Source of the DNA: Excoecaria cochinchinensis
Taxonomy: Eukaryota > Streptophyta > Magnoliopsida > Malpighiales > Euphorbiaceae
Direction: 5' to 3'
Assembly (NCBI GenBank): GCA_947683425.1
Contig: CANTUQ010000003.1
Span: 806,001-870,000, forward strand
Length of the DNA stretch: 64,000 nucleotides
Part shown: in pieces, positions 9,992-21,200 of the stretch
How positions within the stretch are numbered: the stretch's first letter is position 1
Layout of the letters: the number at the start of each line of letters is the position of its first letter
Program-made: the position numbers and the translations under genes
Notes under the pieces: generated by a model
What the model was told of the DNA's origin: nothing
What the model saw: only the letters and a program-made list of their open reading frames with translations
Databases searched by the model: none

Positions 9992-12143
9992 CCCCACCCC
10001 AATAGGACATTGAGATGGTCCTCTAACCTCATTGAGCCTAAGACCAGAGAAGGTTCGGGACTTCCCATTTATTCATACCTTGATTAAGTTATAATTGAGT
10101 TTTGAATCTAATATTTCATTCATTTTTTCATACAATTTAATGCATTAATTAAAGTGCAGATCATTCACGTAATAAAAGCGATAAATGAAAGCGGTAAATA
10201 GAAGCAAGATTAAAATAGAATAAACGTAAATCTAATAAATTACAACAAAACTAGGGACAGAATACGACCTCCATTGTAAATGACATATAATCATATAAAA
10301 AATGGGGCATTTATTCGGGATAAGGACATTAGCCCTCGCATGCACATACAAAAATTATTTTAAAGATACAATTTTATTTTGATAGAAAAAATTAGGACAT
10401 TGGTCCCATTTTATTAGAAAAGCTCCAACTTAATTAATACAAATATTTAACCATTTTTAAAGTTAGCAGAGTAAAATAATATCTATAATAAACGGTACAT
10501 GGAAATTGAAATAAGAGGAAAAGGCATAGAGAAATAAACCCGATTAATGTCCTCAGATCATCGCAGAGTCCTCCATTTATAATACCCCAAATCCCATAAA
10601 AAAGCCATAAAACTCACAAAAGCAAAAATCATGTTAGTGCAACAATTAAAATAAAATAAACATGAAAAATAAAATAAGGAAAAAAATCTATGAAAAATTA
10701 TCATGAAAATAATGAAAAGAAAAAAAGGATAAGTGACAAAAGGACGAAAATGAAGAAAATGGAGGAGGAAGGCCTAGGGACGGCCCATGTCACGCAAGCA
10801 CGGGGGTCTTTGGGCAGACCGACGGGTAAAAGAAGAAATCCTTGACGGCCTATCACGCGGCTGAGAGACGGCCGTCGGTGGAGCCTCTGCCCGTCAATCA
10901 TCCCAGACCCAGGAAAAGAAAGAAAATTAACTGAAAAACTATTTTATTTTGAATAAAATTGAATTTTATGTGTAAAATCAATATGAAAGGATAAAATGCA
11001 AAAGTGATTGATCCATAATGTTTTACCCTCAGAATATTACCTTCAAAGGTGAATGTCGCGTGATTTCTGTCCCTTGAATTCTACAAGGATTAATCCATAA
11101 TGTGTAATTTCAGGAGATTTTTGACTGCGGAATCGTACTTTTTGAAAATAGATCAAGAAAAGAAAATTATATTTTCCTTCTTGATGTTTTGGTAGCAATT
11201 ACGAATGCTAAAAATGTCTTGATCAGATAGAAATGAATTAATCTCGTTCCCCCATATTTGCCTTGATTTTGAAGAATATTTAATGAAAAATAAAAGCAAG
11301 AACTTTTTGTGATGAAACTCTCTATTTCCTAAAAATTGCTAACCCTGAACAATGAGCCTCAATCCCCTATTTATAGGTTAAGGAAAATAATTCAAATAAA
11401 TTCAAATATGGAATATAAATTTGAAAAAGATTTCTAAAAATCAAAATTAAATTCGAATAATTTGTAGAATATTCTCAAAATCAAATCAGAGATTTGAAAA
11501 TATTTGAAGAGATTTGGAAGATATAGGAATTCTTGAAAATATATTTAAAAAGATTTGGAAAATATTGGAAAATCTTTGAAATATATTTATAAAGATATGA
11601 AAATCCTGGAAAATCCCGTCCAATCTTGCCGCAGATCAACGACCGACGGGTGTCTGTAGAGTACCAATGGGCATCGATCACGAGGACAATCTCGGTCTTT
11701 TGAGCGGCGGACCACTCCATGAGAGGCGGGTCCTGAGAGATAGTCGTCGCTCGCAAGAGGCAAGCATCTCTCGCATGAGCAACGGGCGTCTCTCAACGCG
11801 AGAGACGGTCTCCCGCTTGAGAGCGACAGTTGGCGCTTGCTGCGAGAGACTGGCCTCTCACGCGATCAACTAGCGCTGCTCATGCGAGGAAGGCTGTCCT
11901 TCAGAATGAACGACGGGCGTCCCTCCCCAATAGATGGGCACCCGTTCGATGGAGCACAAACAAGATTTTCTAAAGACAAAGTCCTCCTGATGCCCGGATA
12001 TCTCCTGTCATCAAGAAAAATCCTCAATCCTTGTGAATCCGAAGAGCGAAAACTCACAACTTTCATCCATTTGCTCGAAAACAGGCATTGATATCTTCAT
12101 CAGGTAACTCTGATTTGGAATGCCTCGGGACTCGGTGTCTACA
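9992..12143 (-). repeat. 3' LTR of Tat-C (outer end truncated)
   Basis: It aligns in pieces with 34991-37057 and 40864-42894. The right end GTCTACA is the reverse complement of TGTAGAC. On the minus strand it has GC-rich inverted-repeat islands at 11630-11960 (GACGGGTGTC, GAGAGACGG and similar), a TATA box about 260 bp beyond them, and a second small island at 10780-10910. The left end lacks the TGTGACGCGCGCC terminus. Confidence 0.85.
11365..11378 (-). promoter_or_regulatory. TATA box of the Tat-C LTR
   Basis: The minus strand reads CCTATAAATAGGGG, a strong plant TATA match. The inverted-repeat islands at 11630-11960 lie 250-600 bp upstream in the direction of transcription, where U3 enhancers are expected. 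Confidence 0.7.
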
Positions 12144-12160
12144 GTTGCCCCCAATTTTGG
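12144..12160 (-). promoter_or_regulatory. Polypurine tract of Tat-C
   Basis: The minus strand reads AAAATTGGGGGCAAC directly before the LTR start TGTAGAC. The same tract occurs at 37058 and 42895 beside the other two Tat 3' LTRs. Confidence 0.85.
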
Positions 12161-12339
12161 GAAAACTAGTATACTAGTGTCTAGATGAGCCAAAATTCAG
12201 AGAAGAAGGAAAGAGATGAGTACCTAACGCTGTCCCTTACCTTCTGAGGTGTGTTTAAGCTGGTGACCCTTCGCTGTCGAGCTGTAGTGTATTTTACCAC
12301 AACCCCTTGATGATTCATTTTACCACCTTCATTTTACTT

Positions 12340-12930
12340 GCCTCCTCTCGGCCTGCACGATATCTGACTGCTGTGAGATGCAGTGCTATCAAACTATAAC
12401 CCAATTGCAATTTGTTCTACTACATGTGCCCCGCTAACCTCATCTCTGCTTGCACGGTGTTTGAATGTCTTGAGAAGTAGTGTTCTCTAGCTATAACCCG
12501 ATGGCGATTTGTTCTATCGCATGTGTCCCACTGGCCTTGTCTCGGCTTGCATAGTGTTTAATTGTCGTGAGAAGTAGTGTTCTCTAACTACAATCCAATT
12601 GTGATTTGTTCTATCATATGTGTCATGCTGGCCTCATCTCGGCTTACACAGTGTTTTAATGTCGTGAGAAGTAGTGTTCTCTAGCTACAACCCAATTGTG
12701 ATTTGTTCTGTCGCATGAGTCCCGCTGGCCTCGTCTCGGCTTGCATGGTGTCTGAATGCCGTGAGAAGTAGTATTCTCTAACTACAACCCAATTGCGATT
12801 TTTTCTATCGTATGTGTCCCGCTGGACTCGTCTCGGCTTGCACGATGTCTGAATGTCGTGAGAAGTAGTGTTCTTTAACTACATCCCAATTGCGATTTGT
12901 TCTATCTCATGTGTCCCGCTGGCGCTTATC
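12340..12930 (-). repeat. About 96-bp tandem repeat in the Tat-C 3' region
   Basis: Six diverged units are marked by CTCGGCTTGCACGGTGT near 12355, 12445, 12540, 12641, 12733 and 12829, each followed by GAGAAGTAGTGTTCTCTA (an inverted repeat) and GATTTGTTCTATCGCATGTG. This lies between the polypurine tract and the lost coding region, a position where Tat and Ogre elements often carry tandem repeats. Confidence 0.9.
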
Positions 12931-13299
12931 CTGAACCTCTTTTCCTGCAAAAAGGGGCAAAACAAATGTGCAGGGTATATAAAAGAGATGCGTACCTATG
13001 GCAGTACATACTAGTTGGGGTCGATGTCGGACGGGTGACCCCTAAAGGACAGTTGGTTGTTTCCTAGTGAAGGATTTGTGAAATATGAACATCTTCCTCG
13101 TGATTGCATCGAGTCATTTTCCAGACTTCTAAAGTGCGAATATAATCTTATTGCAAAGTTCAGATATCATCCTCTTTGAGATCCCTTACTGGCTGTGATA
13201 TGCCAGATACCAATCCTTATATCATCTCCAACTGGAGCCTCCTTGTTGAAAAGACCTATGTGTGTCTTAAGAGGGCTTTGTGCTCGTAGGGAGACTTTG

Positions 13300-13545
13300 A
13301 AAATCTATGCTCACTGAGAGGCTTAAATGCTCATTAAGAGACTTAGATGCTCACTAAGAGGCTTAGATGCTCACTTAGAGACTTTGATGCTCACTGAGAG
13401 ACTTTGATTTCGAGCCTCCAGAGAGGAAAATAGGTTTGAGCCTCCTAAGAGGAAAATCATATTTGCGCCTCCAAAGAGAAAATTAGATTTGAGCCTCCTC
13501 AGAGGAAATTAAATTTGACCCTCCTCAGAGGAAAATTAGATTGGA
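13300..13545 (-). repeat. Two adjoining short tandem repeats (24 bp and 26 bp)
   Basis: At 13300-13407 a 24-bp unit (GATGCTCACTGAGAGACTT) repeats about five times. At 13410-13545 a 26-bp unit (GAGCCTCCTCAGAGGAAAAT) repeats five times. Both units contain short self-complementary parts such as CCTCAGAGG. They end in a T-rich tract at 13600. Confidence 0.9.
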
Positions 13546-13670
13546 GGTTTTGTTGCTTGCCTGCAGGCTGATAGATTTCAATGTCTTTGGTGTCTCTTAA
13601 ATTTTTTTTTTTTTTTGTAAATTTTTTGAATTTTCACATTTTGGATGTATTTGAATTTTTACAGTATGCT

Positions 13671-14834
13671 TGTAACAGCTCAAATTATACCCTAGTAATA
13701 TTTGGTTAAAATAGGGTAATTAGATTACATATGAGGAAAATATGAGCATGATTTAAATGAATGAGATATGTAAGACGACGACTTAATGTTTGCAATGAAT
13801 ACATATATATATGATTTGTACGAATCAAATGATGAAGTGTGTCATACCTTGAATTTCATCCTGCCGGATTGGGTTGGTATGTCACGGTGACAACTAAATG
13901 GTTGCCACCGTGAGGTACCCCTATTTTACAAAATGAACTATAGAACTTGAATAAATGATATATACATGTATAATCAATAATGTAAACATGTCTAACATCA
14001 TCTAATGTGGATTATTATGTGTCATATGCTATGATTAAGTATGATGAATGTATGTGATTGATGAATGTGGGCTTGCTTGATAAGCCATGTGAATGTGTAA
14101 ATTACAGTTTATACTACGTTACTTTATGCGTTATGATATGAATAAGATAACGTTTGATCAAATAAACTAATACGGTGGATATATTTACATGATTAATAAA
14201 GTTGTTCAATAACTTATATATTATTTTACGTTTGTTTATAAGTTATCTTGTGAATTGATAAGGTGGTTGTTACTACTGTATGAATGTGAGTTTATTCTAA
14301 TAACTCATAAGTATGCGAATTTGATGAAGCATGTTATTGTACTCATGTGTAATACCATATTATTGATATCAGAGTAATTGAACAAATAACTGGACTTAAT
14401 AATGTTTAACCTGCGAGTAAAGTAGTTGATAGATAGGCATGCCTATAGGGTCTAAGTTATGCAGCCCAATGCGTCCGATTCCTCTAGAATCATAATGCGA
14501 TTTGAATCCTTACTAGATTCCCCAATGCGAAATTAATGTTGATATTCTATACCTTAGGGTACCAATGCGAATGTGATGTATCCACGGATACCAATACGAT
14601 TACTGTACCCATGGGGTACCAATGCGATACCTGTTATCTGCATCATTGAATTGTAGGCAAAGTTAATGATAATATTGAGCATTTTAAAAGAATGTTATAT
14701 TATTAAAAATGTGAATGCGATGCGTTAAAGTCTGACTTGTGATACAGCCATACGAACATGATTCATTAGTAAGGTTATGTGTAATTCAAGTTATGTGATA
14801 TGCTATGTTTATATTAAGTTCAAAAGTGTATGTA
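13671..14834 (+). repeat. Tekay LTR G, internally deleted and cut by element H
   Basis: It starts TGTAACAGCTC. Only about 210 bp separate the start from its single inverted-repeat unit (GTCACGGTGAC to CACCGTGAG, 13881-13913), against about 970 bp in Tekay F, so the leader-like part is deleted. The palindrome ATAGGCATGCCTAT is at 14433-14446. A ladder of hairpins follows at 14470-14650, spaced by CCAATGCGA. Element H begins at 14835, before the paired hairpins. Confidence 0.8.
14470..14650 (+). repeat. Hairpin ladder of LTR G spaced by CCAATGCGA
   Basis: Successive short inverted repeats (GATTCCTCTAGAATC, then GAATCCTTACTAGATTC, TACCTTAGGGTA, TATCCACGGATA, TACCCATGGGGTA) are each followed by CAATGCGA or a close variant. 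The stems are unrelated to each other, while the spacer and spacing are constant. Confidence 0.75.
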
Positions 14835-16715
14835 TGTAACGACCCAAAATAGGCCTAGTCGGAATTCGCGTGCTAAATCGGAAAATTAAGGATATTTCGG
14901 TAATTTGTGTAAGAGGAAATTTGGAAAATATGGATTTAATTGCAAAAATAATTAAGATGTTAAGAGAAGGAATTATCTAGTGTGTGTGGTGGTTGGTAGC
15001 AAGGAATTAAAGTATTAGATAAAGAGGTGATCAAGTGAATAATGTGCATGGTGCTTTGATTAAGTGTTAATCAAGAATTGAACACTTGGGACTCTTGTAG
15101 AGTGACACATGGCATGGTAGGTGAGCAATTAATGAGGAAAAGAAAGGGAACTGAAAGGAAGAGAGAGGGAAGGCTAAAATGGGATTCCTTCTCGTTCCCT
15201 CTTTTCTTCACTATTTCCCGTCCTCTCTTCTCTTTCCTTTCTTCATTTTGCTGCTCTCCACTTTCCCTTGTGTGTTTCCTTGAGTTTTGGAGGATGGATT
15301 TCTGAGTTTGAGCTGGGTTTTTGAAAGGTAAGTGCTTGAATTTACTTGGGTTCTTCTTCTTCTTCTTTATTTCTGGTTTTGGTTAAGTAAATGCATGGCT
15401 TGACTTGAGTGTGTATTTGCTGGGTTTTTGTGCGAGAAATGGAGAAGAGAAGGAAGAATAAGGGAAAGGAAAAAGTGGGATTTATGAAGGAGTTGGATTG
15501 AAGCTTCATTGTCAAGTTTGGGAGTTCTGTTCTTGGATGAGTTTAATTGGATTTGGTTTGCCCTGTTCTCTTGGATTTTCTGTGAATATGTGTTTATGCA
15601 TGTGTTAGTTGATGGGATAGTTAGTGATGCATATTAGTGATTGAGGTGAACGTGTATAAGTTTTGTAGTGGTAATCATGAGTAATGGATTTGTGTAAATG
15701 AGTTGAGATGATAGATTTATATGTGTTTGCATGTCCATTTTGAATAAACGTATATGAACATGAGATGAATTTCTGGGTTTTAGTAACTTCAATATATGTT
15801 GATTTGATTTTGGTAATTATTGTGTAATTTGAACTGTTGTTGTTATAAGCATGTTTCGAAGGCACTGGAGGTAAGAATTTACATTTTTTTGCATGTTAAA
15901 TGATTCCGGGTAAAATGGGTTTTGATTTTGTTAAGCTCTGAGAAGGAATTGGAAAACACGATGCTGTCCCGAGCGTGACGCTTATCGCGATTGCGACAGA
16001 ATTGCGTAGTTCATCTCCGTGCGTAGTGTGCTGGGAAGATCCGTCAGAGTTGTGAGGAGGCAACACATCTCGGTAGTGGCGCCAGGCATCTTCATGAGTT
16101 GTGAAGATGGCTCACGACACGTGAAGATTTGTATGGGAAAGGACACCAGTCATGAGCGTGAATTGGGACTCGTGCCCTCTTCCCTTGTGGGCAGTCACGA
16201 GTCGTGAGCAAAGATCACGACCCGTGACTGCTTTTTCCTGCGATGCAACTTCGTCACGAGTCTCGACGGCATGCACGACTCGCGACTGGCCTCTCTACCT
16301 CGGCTACTATCGCGAGCGTGACACAAGTCGCGATCGCGACAGTGAGCCCTTTTTCCTGCCTGTTCCATTCTATTTTGCTTAAATGATTTCTTTTCCCTAT
16401 TCGCACGACTTTTTAGCACTTTGTAAGTTATGTCTTGAATTTTTATACTAGTGTATTGATGTTTTTGAATTGTGTTAATAATCAATGACATGTTAGTGTT
16501 GGACTTTGGCTTTTGACATTTTCTAGTGTTAAATGTTTAGAGCAAGTGTTTTAAGCCTGAAGTGTCAAGGTAGTGGATAATTAAGCATGCTTAAGAAGCG
16601 TTAGTGAGTGCAGCTGCCCGTGTTGACCCTGCTATGGGTCAAGTGATTAACTGTCCCGCAAATCAGAGGGCATCTTATGCAGTGTCGCTACTCTAAGGGT
16701 CAGTGTACAATTAGT
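14835..16715 (+). repeat. 5' LTR of H (3' end lost)
   Basis: It aligns with 17639-18242 over its first 600 bp. It contains a pyrimidine-rich leader-like part, donor-like AAAG/GTAAGTG at 15328, a CGCGA/CACGAGTCGTGA-type island at 15960-16344, and the perfect palindrome TTAAGCATGCTTAA at 16581-16594. The end is uncertain because a deletion joins it to gag somewhere in 16690-16730. Confidence 0.8.
15960..16344 (+). repeat. Inverted-repeat island of H (mixed CGCGA and CACGAGTCGTG units)
   Basis: The outer units are of CGCGA type (ATCGCGATTGCGACAG near 15985; GTCGCGATCGCGACAG near 16330). Between them are units such as TCACGAGTCGTGA (16196-16208) and TCACGACCCGTGA. Two different arm families therefore share one island. 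Confidence 0.75.
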
Positions 16716-16729
16716 GGAAGCTTGTGCTT

Positions 16730-17480
16730 CGCAACCCTCAACGGCCAGTTGAGTTGACATGGGACTTCTTCAAGCAAGAGTTTGAATAGAAATATGTGAC
16801 GAAAGCATACTGTGAAGCCAAGTGGAAAGAGTTTATCAGTCTAAAGCAATAGGGTATGGCAGTAGGTGAGTACGAGAAGGAGTTTAGCGAGTTGAGCAAA
16901 TATGTACCGGAATAGCTTTTGACTGAGGAGTTTAAGTGTCAGCATTTCAAGGATGGGTTGAGGGAAGTGATTCGAGGTCCCTTATCGGTGATGGCGGTTA
17001 TGCAACCGGTTTGGTATTATTAGCTAGTGGTAGCAGCAGTCAAGTTAGAGGAATCTGAGTTGATCAAGTAAAAGATTGAGCATAAGAAGAAAGCACCGGA
17101 TAGCGAACTAGGGAGTGGTAAGAAGTCTAAAGGTGTTCCAAGCGGCCAAGGAGCGAAGGGATAAGTTCCCGTATGTTCAGAAGTTAGAAGTATCGCACCA
17201 CCCTCTAGTAGGGGAAGTGTGATTCTGGAATGCGAGTATTGTGAGAAATGCCATTGGGGCGAGTGTAGAAGGATCTCTGGAGCGTGGTTCAGATGTGGAA
17301 GCAAAGATCATATTGTGGCAAGTTGTCCGGACCGAAGAGAGCTTTAGCATCAATATGAGAGTAGAGGGAGTGGACAAAGATCGAGAGGGAATGAAAGTGG
17401 AAGAGGCAGTGGATGACCTTTACAGGCACCGTCGGAGACAGTGCAAAAGCAGCCAACTGAAGAAGTGTATGTGCATCCGC
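16730..17480 (+). pseudogene. gag: Decayed Tekay gag fragment of H
   Basis: Translated in pieces, it matches the Gag domain of T1 and Tekay F: a WDFFKQEF segment followed by KYVTKAY and GEYEKEF-like motifs, then the zinc-knuckle region at about 17228-17330 (CEYCEKCHWGEC, then WFRCGSKDHIVASC, with the first Cys of the second knuckle changed to Trp). Several in-frame stops (near 16786, 16850 and 16915) rule out function. The following 17400-17530 resembles the Arg/Gly-rich linker before protease. No protease or RT motif follows. Confidence 0.8.
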
Positions 17481-17623
17481 GAGTGTATGCAATGCTTGGA
17501 GAGAATGCGACTGATCGAGCAGGACCTTCTGGTAAGTTTTGTTATTACCTTTTGTTATGTTCGGTTGGTTTTTGGGTTGTTTGGATTTGCGGTTAATGGG
17601 GAAATTTCTAGGACGAAATTTCT

Positions 17624-17638
17624 TTAAGGGGAAGTGAT
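17624..17638 (+). promoter_or_regulatory. Polypurine tract of H
   Basis: TTAAGGGGAAGTGAT stands directly before the TGTAATGACCC start of the 3' LTR, following the degenerate end of the pol frame (GGACGAAATTTC). Confidence 0.8.
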
Positions 17639-18242
17639 TGTAATGACCCAAAATGGGCCTAGTCAAAATTCGCGTGCTAAATCAAAAAATTAAGGGTATT
17701 TCGGTAATTTGTGTAAGAGGAAACTTGGAAAATATGGATTTAATTGCAAAAATAATTAAAATGTTAAGAGAAGGAATTATCTAGTGTGTGTGGTGGTTGG
17801 TAGCAAGGAATTAAAGAATTAGATAAAGAGGTGATCAAGTGAATAATTTGTATGGTGCTTTGATTAAGTGTTAATCAAGAATTGAACACTTGTGACTCTT
17901 GTAGAGTGACACATGGCATGGTAGGTGAGCAATTAATGAGGAAAAGAAAGGGAACTGAAAGGAAGAGAGAGGGAAGGCTAAAATGGGATTGCTTCCCTTG
18001 GAAGCTGCCTATTTCCCCTCTTTTCTTCACTCTTTCCCGTCCTCTCTTCTCTTTCCTTTCTTCATTTTGCTGCTCTGCACTTTCCCTTGTGTGTTTCCTT
18101 GAGTTTTGGAGGTTGGATTTTTGAGTTTGAGCTGGGTTTTTGAAAGGTAAGTGCTTGGATTTACTTGGGTTCTTCTTCTTCTTCTTCTTCTTCTTCTTTA
18201 TTTCTTGTTTTGGTAAAGTAAATGCATGGCATGACTTGAGTG
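17639..18242 (+). repeat. 3' LTR of H (first 604 bp)
   Basis: It starts TGTAATGACCCAAAATGGGC and follows the 5' LTR closely until 18242, where TGTAACAACCC of LTR I begins. It includes the donor-like AAAG/GTAAGTG at 18147 and a (CTT)n microsatellite at 18172-18195 that is longer than in the 5' LTR. The continuation beyond LTR I was not found in the window. Confidence 0.85.
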
Positions 18243-21200
18243 TGTAACAACCCAAAAAGGGCCTAGGTGGAATTTGCATGATAAGTTGGAAAATTAAGGG
18301 TATTTTAGTAATTTGTGCATGAGAAAATTTGGATATTAAGGACTTAAGTGTAAAATTAATTAAATATGTTAAGTAGAGGAATTATCTAGTGAGTTTTGTG
18401 TTTGGTAATAAGGATTTTAAATAGGTACTTAAGAAGTATCTAGTGAAGTAGGAGTATGGGGCCAAGGATTGGTAAGTCAAAATGGGAATATTCGGTTCAT
18501 TAATGCCAAGTGGAGTTGTTAGGTGAGCATTTAATCTCAAAGCAAGAGAGAGGGAAGGGAGGGCAGAAAAAGAAGAGAAGCTTCCCGTGGAAGCTAAGTT
18601 CTTCCTCTTTCTTGCGCCATTCCCGTTTTCGTCTTCCATTTCTTTTTCATTTGGATGCTCTCCATCTTGGCTTGAGTTGGTACTTTAAGGTTTGAGAGGA
18701 AATTTCTAAAGATTTGAGCTAGGTTTTGAAAGGTAAGTGATTGGGTTTAAGTTGGGTTTCTTCATCTCCTTATTGTTCTTTAAATTTTTGGTTTTGAAGA
18801 GTGATTGTGTGGCTTGACTTAAAGTGTGTTTTGACTGGGTTTTGTGCAAGAATCGGAGGAGAGAAGGAAAGATTGAAACTGCAAATTCTAGATTTGGGAG
18901 TGATTATTTTATTATGTTCAGTTGGAAGTCTATTGCCCTAGTTCTCATTTTGGATTTAATGTGTATGTGTTTCTTTCTTGTAAATTCTAGAAATTTTAAG
19001 TGATTCTTTTTAGTAAATGCATGTGTGATGATGATGTTAGATGGGTTGTCATATAGTTGTGATGATAAGGTATGATTTTTGCTAATTCTGTTCAGTTTAC
19101 ATCTGACCTCTTTGTGTTGTTTTTGGCATAGGTAAAGTTTTAGACCACTATATTGAGTGTTTCTTGTGCAATTAGAACCATGACTTCCTTGCCTATAAAA
19201 CTCTCAGAAATGATCTTGGGCAAATTCTTGCTCTATAATTCAAAAAATTTGCCAAAACCTTAGTGTCTCTGTTTGGGTCGGGTTACATAAACAGTACAGT
19301 TTGGTTAGCTCATATATGAAGTTATAGATGTCCAAATTACCTAAAATTTTACCCATTTAATTCTTAACATCCTAAGGATAAATTGTTATGAAGGAAGTTT
19401 TGCCTAAAAATGAGTTTTATTTTTTAGTTTAGCAGATGAAAAATTAGAGTGAGAAACTGTCCTGACAGTCTGCCTGACGTAGAGCTTGTGAGGGAGGCTT
19501 CTGTCGCGAGCGCGACCCATGTCGTGAGCATAACAGAACCTAATTTTTCAAGGTGTTTTCTCTTATTTTGAACCCCATAGTTAACATGAACCCTTGCCCT
19601 TCCTTACCTTCCTTTAGGTTGGGTATTTTGGTATGTTTTGGTTCTGAAATGCAACCGAACTTCGTTGGAACGGTGTAAAACTTATTCACCACTTGTTTAG
19701 AGTTTTGAGAAAAATAAATATATGATTAACAATTGAAATTTATGGGTAATTGATGCTTTACCATAAGAGTTTGATAATGGAATTAAGTGTGCACATGCTT
19801 GTAGTTGTTGAATGTGACATGTTATGTGATATTAGTTATTTGTGATTGAATCATGATGAAATGCTTGAGTAATTGCAATGTGTATGATATAGTGTATAGA
19901 GTTTTTATATTAAGCTTGAAGTGTCATAGTAGTGGATAGATAAGCATGCTTATAAAAGAGATAGTGAGTGTAGGTGCCTATGTTAGCCCCGTTTGGGCCT
20001 TAGCGATGACCGCGCTTATATGGTCTTAGTGATACTGTTGGGACTTCAGTCTCAGATTTTGATTAGTGATGTTGTTTGGGCTTCGGTCTCCAGTTTTAGT
20101 GTAGTGTTCCCGTATCCACCACAAGTGAAGTTCAGGCTATTGTGTAGTTTTCTGATTTATGTTAATGAAGTATAGTGTTATGTTTATTATTTGAGATAAT
20201 TGTCTTAGTGAATCGGTTTTCGGTTAGTGTAAAATTAATTAAATATGTTAAGTGGAGGAATTATCTAGTGTGTGTGGTGTTTGGTAACAAGGATTTTAAA
20301 TATCTACTTAAGAAGTATCTAGTGAAGTAAGAGTATGGTGCCAAGGATTGGTAAGTCAAAGATGGGAATGTTAGGTTCATTAAGAGCATGCCAAGTGGAG
20401 TTGTTAGGTGAACATTTAATGTAAAAGCAAGAGAGAGGGAAGGGAGGGCAGAAAAAGAAGAGAAGCTTCCCGTGGAAGCTAAGTTCTTCCTCTTTCTTGC
20501 CCCATTCCCGTTCTCGTCTTCCATTTCTTTTTCATCTGGATGCTCTCCATCTTGGCTTGAGTTGGTACTTCAAGGTTTGAGAGGAAATTTCTAAAGATTT
20601 GAGCTGGGTTTTGAAAGGTAAATGATTGGGTTTGAGTTGGGTTTCTTCGTCTCCTTCTTGTTCCTTAAATTTCTGATTTTAAAGAGTGATTGTGTGGCTT
20701 GACTTAAAGTGTGTTTTGACTGGGTTTTGTGAAATAATCGGAGCAGATAAGGAAAGATTGAAACTGCAAACTGCAGGTTTGGGAGTGATTCTTTTATTAT
20801 GTTCAGTTGGAAGTCTATTGCCCTAGTTCTCATTTTTGATTTAATGTGTATGTGTTTGTGTCTTGTAAATTCTTGAAATTTTAAGTTATTTTTTTTAACT
20901 AAATGCATGTGTGATGATGATGTTAGATGGGTTGTCATATAGTTGTTATGATAAGGTATGATTTTGGCAAATTCTGTTCAGTTTTCATCTGACCTCTGTG
21001 TGATCTTTTTGTCATAAGTAGAGTTTTTGACCTCTATATTGAGTTCTTCTTGCGGCATTAGAACCATTACTTCCATGCCTATAAAAGTCTTAGAACTGAT
21101 CTTGGGCAAATTCTTGCTCTATGATCCTAAAAATTTGCCAAAACCGTAGTGTCTCTGTTTGGGTCGGGTTACTTGAATAGTACAGGTTGTTTAGCTCATA

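Larger units (their letters stand above)
9992..13670 (-). mobile_element. Tat-lineage element Tat-C, 3' end only
   Basis: The minus-strand order is tandem-repeat 3' region, polypurine tract, 3' LTR. The LTR matches those of Tat-A and Tat-B in its end (TGTAGACACCG on the minus strand), in the CCCAAT/ATTGGG region and in its GACGGG-type islands. No coding part remains: at 13671 a Tekay LTR begins. The outer end of its LTR, about 115 bp, is missing and is replaced by fragment J. Confidence 0.85.
14835..18242 (+). mobile_element. Pol-less Tekay derivative H
   Basis: It has a 5' LTR (TGTAACGACCC, from 14835), a decayed gag piece, a polypurine tract and a 3' LTR (TGTAATGACCC, from 17639). Protease, RT, RNase H and integrase are absent: sequence passes from just after the zinc knuckle to the last codons before the polypurine tract. 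The 5' LTR has also lost its end and the primer site, joining gag near 16720. The 3' LTR is cut at 18242 by LTR I. The LTRs are closely similar over the 600 bp that can be compared. Confidence 0.85.

Noticed and set aside
17241..17627. 128-codon plus-strand open frame in element H
   Set aside because: It is out of frame with the recognisable zinc-knuckle sequence and runs into noncoding sequence; the real remnant is the broken gag.
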